From assembly GCA_903892565.1 (NCBI GenBank), contig CAITIX010000302.1:1-37377 (forward strand): DNA of 37,377 bases, given 5' to 3'. The stretch comes from an uncultured Acidobacteriia bacterium. GTDB lineage: Bacteria > Acidobacteriota > Terriglobia > Bryobacterales > Bryobacteraceae. Of the stretch, positions 22,791 through 33,602 are shown piece after piece. How positions within the stretch are numbered: the stretch's first letter is position 1; the number at the start of each line of letters is the position of its first letter. The notes under the pieces were generated by a model that saw nothing but the letters and a program-made list of their open reading frames with translations, had not been told where the DNA came from and searched no databases. Made by a program: the position numbers and the translations under genes.

Positions 22791-23587
22791 GTCCAATAAA
22801 ACTCGCCCCGCGCCACGATTTCGGCGGGTCCCGCCAGCAAAATATTTGAATCTTCCCAACGCAATTTCAAAGGTCCCGCCGGAGTCTCGACCGTCACAGG
22901 GCTTTCCACCAGCCCTCGCGCGAGAGCCGCCGCTGCGGCGCCCGTGGAACCAGTACCAGAACTCATGGTAACGCCCGCACCACGTTCGAAGAAACGGACG
23001 TCCACCGTATGGCGGTCCACAACGCGCACAAACGAAACATTGGTCCGATTTGGAAAGCGCGGGAGGCGTTCCACTTTTGCGCCAAGCGCCGCCCAGTCGA
23101 ACGCGAAGTCATCCACAAAGAAGGCGCACTGCGGATTGCCGACGTTCAAGATGGTGGCATCGCGGCCTTCCACTTCGGCATGCAGCTGTTCGATGTGCGC
23201 TTGTCCCATGTTCATTTCGAAGGAAAACGTATTGCCGTCACGATGCAGCAACTGCAGGTGCTTCACCCCGGCGCCGGTCGCAATCCGAAGGGCAGAGCCG
23301 GTGTGGCCCGCATCGTAGAACTGAGCCGCGGCGCAGCGCGTGCCATTGCCGGAAATCTCACTGCGGCTGCCGTCGGAATTCCACAGCTCGATCGCACCGT
23401 CTGCTGATCCATCGGTAGGATTTGGCCGGGACATCAGGAGCCAGCCGTCGGCGCCAACGCCGGTGTTGCGCTCGCAGATGGCGATGGAGGCGGCGGTCAT
23501 TTCAGTAAGTTCCGGCGGCAGTTCGTCGCGCCAGGTCAGCAGAAAATCGTTACGGGCGCCGTGCGCCTTGGTGAAAGGGATCTTCAT
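22781..23587 (-). CDS. dapF: DapF-like epimerase with both catalytic cysteines replaced by serine
   Basis: The 268-residue protein aligns along its length with diaminopimelate epimerase, which interconverts LL- and meso-diaminopimelate for lysine and peptidoglycan using two cysteines. Substrate-binding landmarks are kept: HGARNDF, LWNSDGS, NVGNP, FPNRTNV and FFERGAG (E201, R202). The first catalytic site reads ISGNGTRC (S79) where the family has CGNG. The second reads GAGVTMSSGTG (S210) where it has GAGETxACGxG, and His of GNPH is Gln. The codons TCC and TCT are clear. It may be a variant epimerase or a related isomerase. The ATG overlaps the GT39 stop by 4 nt. Confidence 0.85.
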   Translation of the reverse strand: MKIPFTKAHGARNDFLLTWRDELPPELTEMTAASIAICERNTGVGADGWLLMSRPNPTDGSADGAIELWNSDGSRSEISGNGTRCAAAQFYDAGHTGSALRIATGAGVKHLQLLHRDGNTFSFEMNMGQAHIEQLHAEVEGRDATILNVGNPQCAFFVDDFAFDWAALGAKVERLPRFPNRTNVSFVRVVDRHTVDVRFFERGAGVTMSSGTGSTGAAAAALARGLVESPVTVETPAGPLKLRWEDSNILLAGPAEIVARGEFYWTNL

Positions 23588-25161
23588 CTCGTTTGGGTTG
23601 GCAATTCGCGGGGCAATCTGCGCTGATAGATCTCGATAACCGGCGCTCCTTTCACGATAACCTGCTTCCTGAGTTGATAGTGCGGGCCAGAGGCGGCGGT
23701 TCTCGCGATCACTTGCGAAATCGTGTCTCCCGAAATGGACAGCGCCCATTCCTCGTGCAAAAACAGTTCGGGACGGGCGATGGCGGAGTCCCAGGACGGG
23801 TGATTCCCCTCGTGCAAGCCTTCTATGAGAGGAATTTCAGCGGCGCGTAACACCCCAGTGAGATCTCCAAAGGCAAAGATGATACCCATGCCGGGTTTGT
23901 AATGATCCGCAAGGTATGCCGCGGCTTGGTGGGTCCACTCGCGGCGTGCGACGGAGTTGACCTCGGATTCTTTCCAACAGGCGAACATCCCGGTGGGATT
24001 TTGCGCAAGACCGACCAGCGTCCCGATGGTCAGCAAAACTCCCGTTGCCATCCGCCAGTGGCGAGGCAGAGAGGCCACCAGCGCAGCTCCGGTGAAGGCA
24101 ACCAAAGGCAATGCCGCGAGAGCATAGCGCGTGTTGTACCAGGAGTGCGGCCACAGCGCGGGGATGTAGATCGGCGTTCCTCCCGAATGCATGCTCAGGA
24201 TGTAGAAAATGGGCGGCAGAGCTAATAAGATGACGGGCCAGAAATATCTTCGGCCTGCGCAAATCAGTGCGCCAAACGCTGCGATCGCGAGCGCGACAGG
24301 ACCGATGGTCAGCTTCATCGCCGCGAAGTAATACTGCATCGCCTGTAGCCAGTTGTGATCTCCGGGATTGATGATTCCTTGAGCGTGTTGGCGCGCGCTG
24401 ATGGCTGCCGCTGAATACGGGCCGTTGAAAAATTCCAAAGGGTTTTGGAAGTAATACTGATTGTGCGCGAGCCATGCGAGAGGTCCCACGGAGGCGAGGA
24501 CCGCGAAGAGAATCGCGTCCCGCTTGCGTGGTCCAAGGGCAAAAAATAAAACGACGAAGGGGATGACGAACCAGCCTTCGTAACGGGTGAGCGATGCGGC
24601 GTTGCAGGCGGCAGCGGCCGCGAACAGCGGCCACAAAGATGGTTCGTCGCGATACCAAAGTGTTGCCCACAGCAGCGCCGCAAGTGCCGCGGCAAACACG
24701 GGCTCTGTCATGGGCGTCGATGACAGATAGAGCATGTTGGGATTGACGGCGAAGAGCGCGGCTGCGGTAAATCCAGCGGCCGGTCCGCAGCATCTTCTCG
24801 CTGCGGCGTAGAGAAACGTGCCGGCCGCGACGAAACACGCCCATGCGGGGATCACGCCTGCCCAGCCGCTCTTCCACGCCGCGTCGACTTGCACGAACGG
24901 AAGCATCAACAGATGCGGCAGAGGGAGCCACACGGTGCCGAACTGCTCGCCATTGGGAGTGCGGGAATCCAGTATGCGGCGCGCGATGTTGAGGTGCGCC
25001 TCGGCGTCGCCGTAATAGAGCGTGTAGCCTTGGCGCGCGCAGAACAATGCAACGGCAGCGCCCACAGCGGCCAGCAATCCGGCGACCGCCGCGAGCGATG
25101 CGAAGGGAGAAGCAGCGAAGTTAGAACGACGTAAACTTTCGGAATTCTTCAAAGCGGGCAT
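23584..25161 (-). CDS. GT39/PMT-like membrane glycosyltransferase
   Basis: The 525-residue GT-C protein has roughly ten hydrophobic segments. The first-loop acidic motif is YYGDAEAHLNIARRILDS, followed by FGTVWLPLPHLL, and there is a periplasmic C-terminal domain. It would take a sugar from a polyprenyl-phosphate donor. ATG 25161 is the first usable start and overlaps the pfkB gene by 41 nt; the alternatives lie downstream within the first helix. It is coupled to the dapF-like gene by a 4-nt overlap. Pairing a sugar kinase, a GT-C enzyme and a DapF-like protein in one operon is odd and has no obvious pathway. Confidence 0.8.
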   Translation of the reverse strand: MPALKNSESLRRSNFAASPFASLAAVAGLLAAVGAAVALFCARQGYTLYYGDAEAHLNIARRILDSRTPNGEQFGTVWLPLPHLLMLPFVQVDAAWKSGWAGVIPAWACFVAAGTFLYAAARRCCGPAAGFTAAALFAVNPNMLYLSSTPMTEPVFAAALAALLWATLWYRDEPSLWPLFAAAAACNAASLTRYEGWFVIPFVVLFFALGPRKRDAILFAVLASVGPLAWLAHNQYYFQNPLEFFNGPYSAAAISARQHAQGIINPGDHNWLQAMQYYFAAMKLTIGPVALAIAAFGALICAGRRYFWPVILLALPPIFYILSMHSGGTPIYIPALWPHSWYNTRYALAALPLVAFTGAALVASLPRHWRMATGVLLTIGTLVGLAQNPTGMFACWKESEVNSVARREWTHQAAAYLADHYKPGMGIIFAFGDLTGVLRAAEIPLIEGLHEGNHPSWDSAIARPELFLHEEWALSISGDTISQVIARTAASGPHYQLRKQVIVKGAPVIEIYQRRLPRELPTQTR

Positions 25162-26038
25162 CGATTTCCGAGCGCTCGAGCGTGCGGAAGCGTTCCACAC
25201 CGAAACGCTCGCAGCAGAAGCTGCCCATGACCGAACCATAAATGACCGCACGGCTCAGCATCCCGCGGCTGATGTGGTCGCCGTCGAGGCTGAAGCCATG
25301 TTCGGCCAAATAACCGATGAAACCGCCGGCGAAGCAATCGCCAGCGCCAGTGGGATCGAACACGTCATCGAGCAGATAGCCGGGAACGATAAAGTACGAA
25401 TCCTTGCGGAACAGCATCGCGCCGAATTCACCGCGCTTGATGACCAGGGTGTGAGGACCCATTTCCATGATTTTGTTGGCGGCCTTGCGCAGGTTCGATT
25501 CGCCGGACAGCATGCGAGCTTCGTGATCGTTGATCAGCAGGAAATCCCAACCGGCGATGGTTTTGAGCAACTCGTCCCGATGATCGTGGATCCAGTAATT
25601 CATGGTATCGCCGCCGGCCAAGCGGGGATTCTTCATTTGCGCGCGCACGTCGCGCTGCAGCGCGGGTTGAATATTCCCCATCATCAGATAGCGCGCCAGG
25701 CGATAGCTTTCGGGGAGCTTCGGCTGGAAATCGGCGAACACGTTGAGCTCGGTGGTGAGCGTTTCGCGATCGTTCATGTCGGGCGTGTACTTGCCCGCCC
25801 AGTAGAAACATTTTCCGGGGACGCGTTCGAGGCCTTCGAGATCGATGCCGTGATCGGTCAGAAGCGCCTCGTCTTCGGGAGCGAAATCGTCACCGACGAC
25901 TGCGACGATCCGCGTCTGCGTGAAATAGCTTGCGGATAAGGCAATATACGTCGCCGCTCCCCCCAGCATCTTATCTACGCGGCCGTGGGGTGTTTCGACG
26001 CCGTCGTAGGCAACAGAACCTACTACTACAAGTGACAT
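25121..26038 (-). CDS. PfkB-family sugar or nucleoside kinase
   Basis: The 305-residue ribokinase-fold protein has the N-terminal GGAATYIALSASYF substrate segment, LLINDHEARMLSGE and LVIKRGEFGAM. The signature DPTGAGDCFAGGFIGYL supplies the catalytic base D234. It phosphorylates a sugar or nucleoside alcohol with ATP; the substrate is not evident. It is first in a minus-strand operon with the GT39 and dapF-like genes. It is divergent from the metallophosphoesterase gene across only 29 nt, so the two promoters must lie close together or inside coding sequence. Confidence 0.88.
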   Translation of the reverse strand: MSLVVVGSVAYDGVETPHGRVDKMLGGAATYIALSASYFTQTRIVAVVGDDFAPEDEALLTDHGIDLEGLERVPGKCFYWAGKYTPDMNDRETLTTELNVFADFQPKLPESYRLARYLMMGNIQPALQRDVRAQMKNPRLAGGDTMNYWIHDHRDELLKTIAGWDFLLINDHEARMLSGESNLRKAANKIMEMGPHTLVIKRGEFGAMLFRKDSYFIVPGYLLDDVFDPTGAGDCFAGGFIGYLAEHGFSLDGDHISRGMLSRAVIYGSVMGSFCCERFGVERFRTLERSEIDARFEEFRKFTSF

Positions 26039-26067
26039 CTTTTGATTGTAGTGAATCTGCCGATAAG

Positions 26068-27252
26068 ATGAAGAGAGTGGTAGAACGCCTCGTCAGTTGG
26101 ATCCCCGATCTCGTGCTGTTTGCACTTGCCCTCTTGGCACAAGGTGTCGTGATGGTCGCGATGCTCCGAAGCTCGCGCTCGAAGCCGCGCCGCGCGCTGC
26201 TGATGTGCTGTTGCGGGATTTCCAGCCTGGCGATGACAGCGGGCTTTGTTCTTCGCTCCGGTCTCGTTCTAAGAATGCTGCACGGGAACGGGCCGATCTG
26301 GGCGCGTGCCGTACTTTTTGCCTGGACGCTGCTTGTCCTATGCTGGGCCGTAACGTATTTGGCGCTACGCCTGACGCACCGGTCCTTTCCGAACGTCCGC
26401 CTCCGCGGCCGTTTCCAAAGCACGCGCCGCAACTTCCTGCGAGCGGTGGGCAGCGCGGTTTACGCTGCGCCGGTGGCGGCCCTGGGGTATGGGGCGATCA
26501 TCCAACGGCGCGACATCTCCTTGCGCGAGCACGAGATTCCGATCGCAGGATTGCACGAAGATCTGAACGGCCTGCGGCTGGTACAGATCACGGATATCCA
26601 CATGAGCGCGTTCTTCAGCCGCGCGGAGTTGGACTACGCTATCGCGATGGCCAATGAAACGCGCGCGCAGATTGCCCTGGTGACGGGTGATTTGATTACG
26701 AGCACGCGCGATCCGCTCGACAGCTGCCTCGAAGGTCTGAAAGCATTGCGAGCCGATGCGGGAGTGTTCGGATGCCTGGGCAATCACGAAATTTACGCAC
26801 GCGCAGAAGATTACGTCGAGCAGGCGGGCGCGCGCCAGGGCCTTCGCATTCTGCGCGGCACGAACGCAACGGTGCGTTTCGGCAACGCCCGGCTGAACCT
26901 GGCCGGTGTGGATTACCAACGCATGAACAAGCCGTATTTAGAGGGTGCCGGGAGGCTGATCGCGCCGGACGCCTGCAACGTAATGCTCTCCCACAATCCG
27001 GACGTGTTCGACGTCGCGGCACGTCAGGGCTACGATCTGACCGTCAGCGGCCATACGCACGGAGGACAAGTGCGCGTCGAAATACTGGGCGCGGATTTAA
27101 ACATGGCGCGTTTTTTCACGCCTTATGTGGATGGCATCTATCGCAAGGACAAGTCCGCGATTTTTGTGTCTCGCGGTTTGGGAACTATTGGAATTCCGGC
27201 GCGGTTGGGAGCGCCTCCTGAAGTGACGCTGCTGCGCCTTCGCCGCGCCTGA
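26068..27252 (+). CDS. membrane-anchored metallophosphoesterase
   Basis: The 394-residue protein has three or four hydrophobic segments in the first ~100 residues. A twin-arginine-like stretch STRRNFLRAVGSAVYAA follows, then a calcineurin-like phosphoesterase domain. The metal motifs are complete: ITDIHMS, VTGDLI, LGNHEIY, LSHNPD and SGHTHGGQ. The catalytic part probably lies outside the cytoplasm or at the membrane surface, but topology is not certain. Members of this YkuE/YaeI-like group act on phospholipid or sugar pyrophosphate esters. The start at 26068 is chosen because the upstream frame overlaps the divergent pfkB gene. Confidence 0.85.
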   Translation: MKRVVERLVSWIPDLVLFALALLAQGVVMVAMLRSSRSKPRRALLMCCCGISSLAMTAGFVLRSGLVLRMLHGNGPIWARAVLFAWTLLVLCWAVTYLALRLTHRSFPNVRLRGRFQSTRRNFLRAVGSAVYAAPVAALGYGAIIQRRDISLREHEIPIAGLHEDLNGLRLVQITDIHMSAFFSRAELDYAIAMANETRAQIALVTGDLITSTRDPLDSCLEGLKALRADAGVFGCLGNHEIYARAEDYVEQAGARQGLRILRGTNATVRFGNARLNLAGVDYQRMNKPYLEGAGRLIAPDACNVMLSHNPDVFDVAARQGYDLTVSGHTHGGQVRVEILGADLNMARFFTPYVDGIYRKDKSAIFVSRGLGTIGIPARLGAPPEVTLLRLRRA

Positions 27253-27285
27253 CGCCTCTTCTCGCGCATTGCTTCTTCTTGCCTC

Positions 27286-28008
27286 ATGCCTTTTCTCATA
27301 CTCAGCGACATTCACGGAAATCTGGAAGCACTGACCGCAGTGCTGGAAGATGCGCGCGGCCGCTATGACCGAATCCTTTGCCTGGGAGATCTGGTCGGCT
27401 ATGGCGCCGATCCCAATGCGATTGTCGAATGGGTGCGCGCGAACGTCGACGTGGTGGTGCGCGGCAATCACGATAAGGTCTGTGTGGGACTGGATTCGGC
27501 GGAACACTTCAACCACGCGGCGCAGGCGTCGGCTCGATGGACCGAGTCGCAACTGAACGCGGAGAATCGCGCTTATCTGGAGCGTCTGCCGCGTGGTCCT
27601 CTGCCGTATCAAAGCCTTGATCTGGTGCACGGTTCGCCGGCCGATGAAGACGAATACTTGCAAAGTGCTTATCAGTTGCAAGGATATCTGCCGTTTCTCG
27701 GAGCGCAGGTGACTCTGTTCGGACACACGCACGTGCAGGGAGGGTTCCTGCTGACGACGCGCGCGGCTGCGCCCATTTCACCGCGGGGTGTCTTAGATAT
27801 CGAGCCCGATTACTATTACCTGATCAATCCGGGGTCCGTTGGACAGCCCCGGGATCGTGATCCGCGGGCGGCCTACGCGTTATACTGCGAAGAAGAGCGG
27901 ACGGTGGAGTATCGCCGTGTCGCTTACGACGCCCATCGGGCAGGCGCCAAGATTCGCGCCGCCGGCTTGCCTGACTTCCTCGCGGCCCGTCTCCTCGAAG
28001 GAATCTAA
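27286..28008 (+). CDS. YfcE/MJ0936-like metallophosphoesterase
   Basis: The 240-residue soluble protein carries the calcineurin-like motifs SDIHGNLEAL, LGDLVGYG, VRGNHD, LVHGSP and LFGHTHV with LINPGSVGQPRDRD near the end. This is typical of cytosolic phosphodiesterases of the YfcE/serine-threonine-phosphatase-like group. It follows the membrane phosphoesterase by 33 nt in the same direction and probably shares its transcript. Two unrelated-subfamily phosphoesterases side by side suggest a shared pathway, but the substrate is not shown. Confidence 0.85.
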   Translation: MPFLILSDIHGNLEALTAVLEDARGRYDRILCLGDLVGYGADPNAIVEWVRANVDVVVRGNHDKVCVGLDSAEHFNHAAQASARWTESQLNAENRAYLERLPRGPLPYQSLDLVHGSPADEDEYLQSAYQLQGYLPFLGAQVTLFGHTHVQGGFLLTTRAAAPISPRGVLDIEPDYYYLINPGSVGQPRDRDPRAAYALYCEEERTVEYRRVAYDAHRAGAKIRAAGLPDFLAARLLEGI

Positions 28009-28060
28009 GCCCTTGCGACTGCGGTGTAACCCAAAAACTCGCTAGGATAGTAACTTACGG

Positions 28061-31341
<3,281 letters not shown>

Positions 31342-31364
31342 ACTTCCACAAGTAACGTTGTTCG

Positions 31365-31395
31365 AATCCCCGGACTCAGGTCGGGGGATTTTTTT
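31365..31395 (+). terminator. rho-independent terminator after gapA
   Basis: AATCCCCG and CGGGGGATT form a GC-rich stem around a GACTCAGGT loop, followed directly by a run of seven T. The hairpin starts 24 nt past the gapA stop. Confidence 0.9.
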
Positions 31396-31435
31396 GTCCT
31401 AGCGTGTAAACTATCGTGTGAAATTACGACGTCGC

Positions 31436-32620
31436 ATGAAGTCTCCCCGCTTGATCATCATGGGTGGTGGCATTGGTGGATTAGCCACCGCTCTTGCCGC
31501 CTCAGCTGCTGGTTGTGAAGTGCAGGTGCTGGAAAAGGCCGAGCGCTTTGCGGAGCTTGGCGCAGGGTTGCAACTCGCGCCTAATGCCTCGCGTGTATTG
31601 CAGTCGTTGGGGATTCTAGATGACGTCCACAAGCACGCCTGCTTTCCTCCGCGGCTTGTCTGCATGGACGCGATCACCGGCAAGCAACTTACGTATGTCG
31701 AAGCGGGAGCCAAGTTCACGGAGCGGTATGGTTATCCGTATTTCGTGGTCCATCGCGCGGATTTGCTGGATGCGGAAGTCGCTGCCTGCCGAAGGCGTAG
31801 TGGGATCGCACTTGCCTCGAGCAAGGAAGTCGTCTCGATCGCAGATACGGGGAGTTCGGTTCGCGTGGACTGCGCCGACGGGTCGCATTATGAAGCGGAC
31901 GCGCTTATCGGGGCCGATGGACTTTGGTCCACCGCGCGAAAGCTGATTACGGATCAGCTTCCTGCATGCAGCGAATACGTGGCGTATCGCGGGACCACGT
32001 CACCCGAGCGCATCCCGCAGCGGGAAGGGCTCGACGACATGACGATCTGGATCGGGCCGGAGCTGCACTTGGTGCAATATCCTTTGCGCGCGGGCCACGT
32101 CTACAATCAGGTGGCCGTGTTCCGCAGTCCTCGGTATCGGGCGGGGATGGGTGCGGGCGACGATTGGGGCACGGCGGAAGAATTTGTCGCAGCGTTTTCG
32201 AAAACGTGCAACTACGTCCGCTCCTGCGTGCCTTTGCTGGATCACTATCGTCGCTGGCCGATGTACTTCGCAGAGCCGTTGTCCGGGTGGACGCGCGGGC
32301 GCGTCACGCTGTTGGGCGATGCGGCGCATCCGATGTTGCAATATCTTGCGCAAGGCGCTTGCCAGGCACTGGAAGATGCTGTTTGCCTGGGCCGGGAATT
32401 GCAGGCCCATGGCGACGATTTCGCAACAGTGTTTTCCAAGTACGAAGCGGCGCGGCGTCCTCGCACAGCGCGTGTGCAACGCAGTGCGCTGCAGTTCGGT
32501 GAGATGAAACACGACGGTGGACCGCTCGGTGCGCGCTTCCGGCGTTATTTAGAAGAGCGCTCGCTCGAGGATTGCAGCGAACTCGATTGGCTCTACGCGG
32601 AACACGCCGACCTTGGCTAG
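31436..32620 (+). CDS. FAD-dependent aromatic-type monooxygenase
   Basis: The 394-residue class A flavoprotein monooxygenase has the FAD motif GGGIGGLATAL (10-20), the DG motif GADGLWSTAR and the GD motif LLGDAAHPMLQYLAQGACQALEDA. It most resembles salicylate- or 3-hydroxybenzoate-type hydroxylases using NAD(P)H and O2. The HPMLQYLAQGA wording is typical of that group. GTG at 31418 is an alternative start; neither has a good ribosome binding site. There is no neighbouring ring-cleavage gene, so the aromatic substrate is a guess. It follows the gapA terminator, so it should have its own promoter, but none is clear. Confidence 0.87.
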   Translation: MKSPRLIIMGGGIGGLATALAASAAGCEVQVLEKAERFAELGAGLQLAPNASRVLQSLGILDDVHKHACFPPRLVCMDAITGKQLTYVEAGAKFTERYGYPYFVVHRADLLDAEVAACRRRSGIALASSKEVVSIADTGSSVRVDCADGSHYEADALIGADGLWSTARKLITDQLPACSEYVAYRGTTSPERIPQREGLDDMTIWIGPELHLVQYPLRAGHVYNQVAVFRSPRYRAGMGAGDDWGTAEEFVAAFSKTCNYVRSCVPLLDHYRRWPMYFAEPLSGWTRGRVTLLGDAAHPMLQYLAQGACQALEDAVCLGRELQAHGDDFATVFSKYEAARRPRTARVQRSALQFGEMKHDGGPLGARFRRYLEERSLEDCSELDWLYAEHADLG

Positions 32621-32675
32621 TACGGAATGAACGCGGAGCCTGCCTGACGCAGTTTGCTGCGCTAATCTGAAATCT

Positions 32676-33116
32676 ATGGCACAAGGATCCAGTCAAGCAA
32701 CCTACGACGACGCGAATTTGTTATTGAAGCTCTACGAGCTCCGCCGCGAAGACAAAATGCGCGAGGCGCGCGCGTGGTTCGTGTCCAACTTCAAACCGAA
32801 GAGCGTGGACGAAATGCTGCAGCTCTGCCCGCCGGGCTCTGCGGAAAACGCCAAGATGCGCCAGGTGATCACGTATTGGGATATGGCCGCATCGTTCGTG
32901 GCGAGCGGTGTGCTGAATCCCGAATTATTCTTCAGCAACAACCGCGAATGCCTGCTGGTGTGGCTGCGGGTGCGTCCGTACCTGGCGGCGTTGCGGGAAA
33001 AATACGCCGATCCGAACTATTTCGAACACCTGGAAACGGTGGGCAATATGAACCTGGATTACTTGAATCGCAAGAGCCCGGGCGCGGCGGAAGCGTTTCT
33101 CAAACGAGTGAGTTAG
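32676..33116 (+). CDS. uncharacterised conserved protein
   Basis: I do not recognise a domain. The 146-residue soluble protein starts MAQGSSQATYDDANLLLKLYELRRE and is rich in helices, with WFVSNFKPKSVDEML, VITYWDMAASFVASG, LFFSNNRECLLVWLRVRPYL and a final helix. It has no signal or membrane segment. The wording resembles DUF4760-like small helical proteins, but I would not rely on that. It follows the monooxygenase by 55 nt. Its stop lies in a 17-bp tandem repeat that also contains the stop of the convergent gene. Confidence 0.7.
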   Translation: MAQGSSQATYDDANLLLKLYELRREDKMREARAWFVSNFKPKSVDEMLQLCPPGSAENAKMRQVITYWDMAASFVASGVLNPELFFSNNRECLLVWLRVRPYLAALREKYADPNYFEHLETVGNMNLDYLNRKSPGAAEAFLKRVS

Positions 33117-33134
33117 GCAAACCGGTGAGTTAGC
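33101..33134. repeat. 2 x 17-bp tandem repeat shared by two convergent stops
   Basis: CAAACGAGTGAGTTAGG (33101-33117) and CAAACCGGTGAGTTAGC (33118-33134) match at 14 of 17 positions. The first holds the TAG of the plus-strand gene (33114-33116). The second holds the TAA of the minus-strand gene (33130-33132). Confidence 0.8.
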
Positions 33135-33534
33135 GGTAATTGAACGCTGCCCAGACAATAAACCCGACGGCGACGGGCAAGCTGATCTCCAACCAATTTC
33201 GTTGGAGGAATGCGACGACTCCGGTTTTCGCGCCGGGTGCAGCCGCAGGTCGAGCCGTAGGCACGCCTTGAGTCGGAGGCGCTGGCGCAGGTGCCAGAGA
33301 AGACGCCAGACGGCTGCGTAGACTGGACGGCAAGCCGTTTAGCGCACGAACGATCTCCGCGCGACCGCGCCGGTCGGCTATTAAAATAGTCGCGGAATTG
33401 AAGCTGTTGGTGGATTCTTCCAGTTCTTTGCGTAGCGCCGCGGGAACTTCATCCATGGAGTGATAGACGCGCGTACGTCCGCGCTTGGCAACAAAAATTG
33501 TCGAGGTCTTGACCGTAAGACGTTGCGTGCCCAT
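33130..33534 (-). CDS. tail-anchored protein with an internal ~30-residue duplication
   Basis: The 134-residue protein has no known domain that I recognise. Residues about 12-41 (TIFVAKRGRTRVYHSM, EVPAALRKELEES) and 49-80 (TILIADRRGRAEIVRAL, GLPSSLRSRLASS) align with each other, indicating a tandem duplication. A proline/alanine linker follows, then one membrane segment (about 113-131, LEISLPVAVGFIVWAAF) at the very end. This suggests a cytosolic head held at the inner membrane by its tail. It lies downstream of lysR on the same strand, separated by a tandem repeat array. Confidence 0.75.
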   Translation of the reverse strand: MGTQRLTVKTSTIFVAKRGRTRVYHSMDEVPAALRKELEESTNSFNSATILIADRRGRAEIVRALNGLPSSLRSRLASSLAPAPAPPTQGVPTARPAAAPGAKTGVVAFLQRNWLEISLPVAVGFIVWAAFNYR

Positions 33535-33544
33535 GTTGAATAAG

Positions 33545-33602
33545 CCCTGTTTTGCTAAACCCTGTTTTGCTAAATCCTGTTTGCTAAATCCTGTTTGCTA
33601 AC
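33545..33602 (-). repeat. four-unit 14-15-bp tandem repeat across the lysR stop
   Basis: Minus-strand units are GTTAGCAAACAGGA (33589-33602), TTTAGCAAACAGGA (33575-33588), TTTAGCAAAACAGGG (33560-33574) and TTTAGCAAAACAGGG (33545-33559). The first spans the TAG of lysR. The array ends 11 nt before the next gene's start and could supply its AGGG ribosome binding site. Confidence 0.9.

Noticed and set aside
23837-24931. 364-residue open frame on the minus strand
   Set aside because: Out-of-frame shadow of the GT39 gene; arginine-rich and lacking membrane segments.
33545-33602. Possible CRISPR-like array
   Set aside because: Units of 14-15 bp are contiguous with no spacers, so it is a plain tandem repeat.
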